This document shows, in pieces, positions 59,404 to 64,000 of a stretch of DNA of 64,000 bases. This DNA comes from Bactericera cockerelli (taxonomy: Eukaryota; Arthropoda; Insecta; Hemiptera; Triozidae): assembly GCA_024516035.1 (NCBI GenBank), contig CM044965.1, forward strand, positions 2,705,146 to 2,769,145. The letters run 5' to 3'. A model generated the notes under the pieces. It was not told the DNA's origin. It did not search any database and saw nothing but the letters and a program-made list of their open reading frames with translations. Numbering within the stretch: the stretch's first letter is position 1; each line of letters begins with the position of its first letter. Made by a program: the position numbers and the translations under genes.

Positions 59404-62400
59404 GTAAGTTGCTCAACTCAAGCTAAAATGAAGTTTCGAGAATTTAGTACCTAGAGCAGATCATTATTATTATTATTTTCAATTAAAAAATATTGGAAGA
59501 GAATGTCAATGACATTATCACCTCCTTTGATCATGTTTTGTTTACTAATACATAAATATACCTTTTCACTGTACCTATATAAAAAATGTAAATAAAGTTT
59601 GATTGAAAAAAAAATTGTTGAATAATGGTTGTGGGTGATATTATGGTGCCAACTGGTACTTACAAAAACTCATATCTTTGTGTCATTTAAATGTTATTCT
59701 AATAGAGACATGATTCTTGTGAAATGTTGGTTGGCATGACATTGAGCATGTTAAAAATTCTTTAACACTTAGATGACCGGCATGATTTTTCGTGAATTCT
59801 CTTGTGGGACCGGCGATAATACGGCTCTCTGACATTGTGTACCACCGGTGGTACACCCGGTCCATTCAGTACGAACGTGCGTGTACCACCGGTGGTACAC
59901 CCGGTCGTCTAAGTGTTAAGCAAATATTATTGACTTATAGTGCCTCATAAGTGATTGGTGAGGGCCAATCATGCTAATGGTAATTGACATAAATTAAATA
60001 CCTCTTTCATTTTGAACTTCTCCAGGTTGTATCAGATACTCACGAGCTTAAGTTACATGTGATAGACTTGGAATTCAAGAAAGTCCAGCTAGAACTCCCA
60101 GGAGGCAAAGTGTTGACCCCAGAAACAAAGATCTCGTCTGAAGATGAAACCATCACTCTCACATTCAACGAAATTATTCCTGTGGCAGAAGCGGACCTCC
60201 TGTTTGAGTACACCGGAGAACTCAATGATAAGATGAAGGGGTTTTACAGGAGCAAGTATAGAAGGTAAAGATAATTGATTATTTAAAATTTCATTTAGAT
60301 TTCATAATGATTTAAAAAAATAAGTGCACGAAGGAAATATTTTACCTTTTGTTGACTTTCCAAAGTAAAAATTTGAATAAATAACATTTTTAGTGCTTTC
60401 ACAAATATATTTTGTAAAATACTGTTTTCTGTTAAATTTTAAAAGGGGGACTCCAAAATAGAAGCTCAATTATTGTTTGCTTGGCTAGTAACAGGTACCT
60501 ACATTATGATTTTAAACAAAAGGCTTGATCCAGATTCTGAATTTTCCCTTCAGAAATTATCCCAACAAGAAGTAATTGCTTTTGAACATAAATTTGTGTA
60601 CCCAATACTAAGATATCTTTTGGTTCAAGTAGTGAATGAATAAGTATCACTTCTTAACACGTTCGTTACCAAGCCAATTTTTTCAAGTTTTACGTAGGGA
60701 CCAGGCGGTAAAGCCGCTGTTGCATCCTGGGTACCAAAATGATTTTTTTTTTTTTGCATATTTGGCATCGTATTTGTACAAGAATCGATCCTATATCTGT
60801 TCTAATACTAACAACCTACATCAAAAAGGCCATATATGGATGTCCGGTCCCTCGTTAAAATTTTGATAATGGCCACATGTGTGTTTTGGTCCCAAAGAAA
60901 AAACACAAAAACATCCACATATGGCCGTTCGGTAACGAACGTGTTAAACATATGCGTAAAATTACTTTAAAAAACTAAATGATATAATAATTGCCTTATT
61001 TATACTGTCCAACTAGGAATTTTATAAGTCCCATTATTCCCACACAGTAAGCATATCATTATATGGTCAAAATTCTAACTAAGAGGATAGTAATAAAATA
61101 TGATATCTCATCTATGTTTTGAACCTACAACCTCTGAATTACCAGAACAATGCCTTGACCACTGAGCTTGGTAGTTTGTACATGCCAGACATGTTTTTAT
61201 TGCTCAATGTAGCACAATAAAGCTCATTTTATCTCGAAAATAATGTGTTCTTGTCACAGTGCTTTGGACGATGAGGACCGATACATGGCTGTCACGCAGT
61301 TTGAGTCAACTGATGCCAGGAGATGTTTTCCGTGCTGGGATGAACCTGCTGTCAAAGCCAAGTTCAGTATTAGTCTGAGTGTTCCGAGCAACAAGGTGGC
61401 TTTATCTAACATGGTGAGTGATGGCTTCTTTTTTTAAGTTAGATTTTTCTTTTTTAAAATATTCCGTCAAACCTAGAAATAAGAGAAAATAATTTTGGTC
61501 CCTTGAGTTCTCTTCTATCCAGGTTCCACTGTAATTTCATTTTTGAAATACCTATAATAAATACTAAAATTACATTTAAAAAGTTACGTACATATTTTGC
61601 TTTTATCAAGTTGGGGGGTGTAATAATGTATTAAAATGTATATTTATTTTAGTTTTTTTTTTCAATTTTTGTGGCTCTCTGCCTAAGGAATACTTCATTA
61701 TTCATTAGGGTTTCATTAAAATTCAGGATTACAACAATGATAATGAACCAGACCTCAAGTCAGATTTTCAACCAATCACAGTGCACTATAGATCAACTTG
61801 AGTGATAGTCTTATCCTTGTTTTAATGCCATTTTGTAGGCAAGCATTTGACACTCCATTTGTTGGAAACTCACAAAGTAGGTACCCCCACATTGGTTAAT
61901 GTGGATACCCAGCCCAAGAATAGCCATCTCAAAGATTTGAAATTGGGTGGTCTCAACAAATCAAACAGATTTTGGGAATAAGTTCGACGGAATTAATTTT
62001 CACGTTTTACATACTATATTTCTCTTTCAATTTTTCTCCTTGTCTCCTCAGCCAGTGAAAACAGAAGGACCTGACTCCTCCGCAGAAGGAAATCGCCTCA
62101 TCCACTTTGCCACATCTCCTATCATGTCCACCTATCTGGTAAGAACTATTTATGTCCACATTTATATGTTAAAAAAATCTTGTTCTCCACAAAAAAATTA
62201 TAGGTACTAATAAATATCTAATGGCTGAAAGTACATGAAATGCATGGGAACTATGTTTTCCGTAACCTTACACTCTGCCGGGCTGTCTCTTTCTTTGTAT
62301 AGGCGTTCTTCACACCTCGGCCGAGGTGTTTGATCTACATTTTTTATTATAAATTGTAGTGATAAAAAATTGTGCAAAATGTAAAAAAAAAAAATGTAGG

Positions 62401-64000
62401 TTTGATTTGATTCAACATTGCTACTATATGGATGGTCCTCAGAAATTAAAGAGATCCATAACTTTTTTTTTCCAATAACTTTATCATATTTTATATTAAC
62501 ATTAACCCTTTCACTGAATTTGTCCTTGCTCAGGGACATCAATTGATTTTGCAAATACTAGTGCTGCATTCTATGATTTTGTTTCTGTACTTTTTGGAAT
62601 TGTTTCTTTGTTCTCTTATCTCTCGATTTTTTCAGTAAAAACTGTTTAGTCTATAGTTTGAACTTCTGTTTGTAAACAAAAGATTTTTCAGTTTTGAAGA
62701 TTTGAAAATTTAGAAAAATTGACTGTTTTGAAAGTTTAATTTGAGGTCGAAAATAGTGCAAAGGCTGGCTTTAGAAGTTCATTTGGGTAAGTAAAAGAGT
62801 TATATTTCACGTAATTACATTGCTTTTTTAGGGGAAAAAAATTACAAGTCCGTAAATTGACTGTAAAGTTGGGTGTCCCTCAGCAGGGACTAATACACTG
62901 GGAGGATTTTTCTGGTACAGATGTGTTTATTTATTTTTTCTACTAAATAGCTGTACTTAGGGTAGTAAATTCAAGGAAACAGTAAAGTGAGTACATAATT
63001 ATTGTATTTGGGTCGGCATTTGTTCCATGAATCCTTTCTTTCCATACCTCATCCCACACACACCCCACCACACACCCCACACACACACACCCCCCACACA
63101 CACACACCCCCCCACACACACACCCACAACCCCCCCCCCACACACACACACCCACCCCCCCCCCCCACACAGAAACACCAACACACATATTTTCTATTTT
63201 TTTTAGTTAAAAAAATTAAGTAAAACAAAAAAAGCCAAGTTTTTTCTATCTTCAAATTATTTCGATGTTTATTTGTTTTATAAACCAAGTGTTGTGTGTA
63301 ATTATAAGTTTTTCCTGAGAACTTATAAATTTCATTTTTTTTCTCTGCACTGCATTTGTCCTTTCTCAGGGACATCTCATATCTTGGGGTTCGAACCACT
63401 TTTAAGAAAAAATTTTTTTGGTAACATCATCTATGGACTCCAACAAACTCAAAAAAACATGGTTCATATTTTTTTTCCAACTAATTCATGGATGTACAGT
63501 GAAAGGGAACATTAATACACATCCTTCATTTGATATTAATTTAATAGTTCCTGCAGTCCATTGTACTTTTCAGTATGTGGTGAATTAATAATAATAATAA
63601 TGCCCGGTACTCGTACATTTATTAACGGTACAATACCTTTTACAAATTATACATATATATCATAAAAACATTAAATTCTAAAGAAACAATGGTGAACAAT
63701 TTAAATCTGGTGAAAAATTAAACATAAGAAATGTAAAATATGAAGAAGAAAAAGCAGCAGAATATGTTAAATATCATTTGCATGTCTCATCATGCGGTTG
63801 AGAGGGGCATAGTAGGTGTAATTGGTTGCACATTTGATTACATAAAAAAAATTACCTCTCAAACGGCGATGACAATCAAGTGTGACAAGTCCCAAATAGT
63901 ATTATCTTCTTCTTTTTTTTTTCATGTTTTTTATCTGTCCTCACTTCCCAGGTAGCAGTAGTAGTGGGTGAATTCGATTACGTAGAAGAAACCTCATCGG
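59281..64000 (+). CDS. NPEPPS: Puromycin-sensitive aminopeptidase (M1 family), first five coding exons, 3' partial
   Basis: Cytosolic zinc aminopeptidase that trims N-terminal residues from peptides. Coding exons: 59281-59403, 60026-60264, 61260-61413, 62052-62138 and 63952-64000 (cut by the window). The phases join without a break to about 217 residues. MPEKKPFERLP is the family start; GELNDKMKGFYRSKY and TQFESTDARRCFPCWDEP are the N-terminal M1 signature, and PIMSTYLVAVVVGEFDYVE follows. The substrate-recognition GAMEN motif and the zinc site HExxH lie to the right of the window. Another M1 enzyme is unlikely, because the N-terminus is so close to PSA. Confidence 0.96.
59762..59919. mobile_element. 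TTAA-flanked MITE with palindromes, copy 2 (158 bp)
   Basis: Same length as copy 1, in NPEPPS intron 1. Both GTGTACCACCGGTGGTACAC palindromes are intact while the spacer has about 20 changes. Confidence 0.93.
60026..60264 (+). CDS. NPEPPS: NPEPPS exon 2
   Basis: Encodes VVSDTHELKLHVIDLEFKKV through LLFEYTGELNDKMKGFYRSK and YR, with AG of a Ser codon. N-terminal beta domain of M1 peptidases. Confidence 0.96.
60654..60947. mobile_element. TTAA-flanked MITE (294 bp), second family
   Basis: Left TTAACACGTTCGTTACC, right GGTAACGAACGTGTTAA: 17-bp perfect inverted ends including TTAA. Internal GGCCATATATGGATGTCCGG and CCACATATGGCCGTTCGG. No transposase. Confidence 0.9.
60980..61175 (-). mobile_element. 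SINE family B, minus, in NPEPPS intron 2
   Basis: ATAATTGCCTTATTTATACT to GCCTTGACCACTGAGCTTGG. Older than other B copies by eye. Confidence 0.75.
61260..61413 (+). CDS. NPEPPS: NPEPPS exon 3
   Basis: Encodes ALDDEDRYMAVTQFESTDAR, RCFPCWDEPAVKAKFSISLS and VPSNKVALSNM. FPCWDEP is the M1 hallmark. Donor GTGAGT, phase 0. Confidence 0.97.
62052..62138 (+). CDS. NPEPPS: NPEPPS exon 4
   Basis: Encodes PVKTEGPDSSAEGNRLIHFA and TSPIMSTYL, 29 codons, phase 0 at both ends. SPIMSTYL aligns with TPVMSTYL of the human enzyme. Confidence 0.95.
62502..63515. mobile_element. Possible TTAA-flanked element of about 1 kb
   Basis: TTAACCCTTTCACTG at left; the inverse CAGTGAAAGGGAACATTAA at right has four extra bases. 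TTGTCCTTNCTCAGGGACAT occurs near both ends in direct orientation. It lies between NPEPPS exons 4 and 5. Confidence 0.45.
63056..63190. repeat. (CA)n/(C)n low-complexity tract
   Basis: ACACACACCCCCC runs over about 130 bp. The minus-strand Gly/Cys/Val ORFs across it are compositional. Confidence 0.95.
63952..64000 (+). CDS. NPEPPS: NPEPPS exon 5, cut by window edge
   Basis: After CTTCCCAG it encodes VAVVVGEFDYVEETSS and continues past the window end. Confidence 0.92.

Noticed and set aside
62943..63399. Gly/Cys/Val-rich minus-strand frames
   Set aside because: Read across a (CA)n/(C)n tract; no protein signal.

Overview
The window is eukaryotic nuclear DNA, AT-rich and intron-rich, and very dense in short retroposons. 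The protein-level likeness of its three genes points to an arthropod, most likely an insect; a hemipteran is possible, but the order cannot be fixed from the sequence alone. No bacterial, organellar or CRISPR feature is present.

Three genes are recognised. (1) Plus strand, 3853-27601: thirteen exons of a serotonin transporter (SLC6A4/SERT), from TM2 to the stop codon. The exons for the N-terminus and TM1 lie left of the window. (2) Minus strand, 56169 down to 36977: eleven exons of a PRC1/fascetto-type antiparallel-microtubule bundler of the cytokinetic midzone. The first 464 codons are in perfect phase; the disordered C-terminal tail has three one-base phase conflicts. (3) Plus strand, 59281 to the right edge: the first five exons of a puromycin-sensitive aminopeptidase (NPEPPS family, M1). 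SERT and PRC1 converge; PRC1 and the aminopeptidase diverge from a roughly 2 kb region with a CRE palindrome and three repeated CCAAT-type modules.

The rest is mobile and repeated DNA: at least five families of tRNA-headed SINEs, a 5S-rRNA-headed SINE family, a 5'-truncated RTE-like LINE flanked by a perfect 165-bp direct repeat, several MITE families (two with TTAA ends), foldbacks and many minisatellites.

The most striking feature is that minisatellites are repeatedly seeded on exon-intron junctions. Seven junctions (four in SERT, three in PRC1) have been tandemly copied, giving 13, 5, 19, 4, about 34, 2 and 3 copies of a splice site with its adjoining exon edge. The copies always extend into the intron: upstream of the real acceptor, downstream of the real donor. 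The genes therefore carry ladders of decoy splice sites. In addition, five SERT introns begin with a retroposon within about 20 nt of the donor. This junction-linked repeat growth is the candidate undescribed phenomenon of the window.
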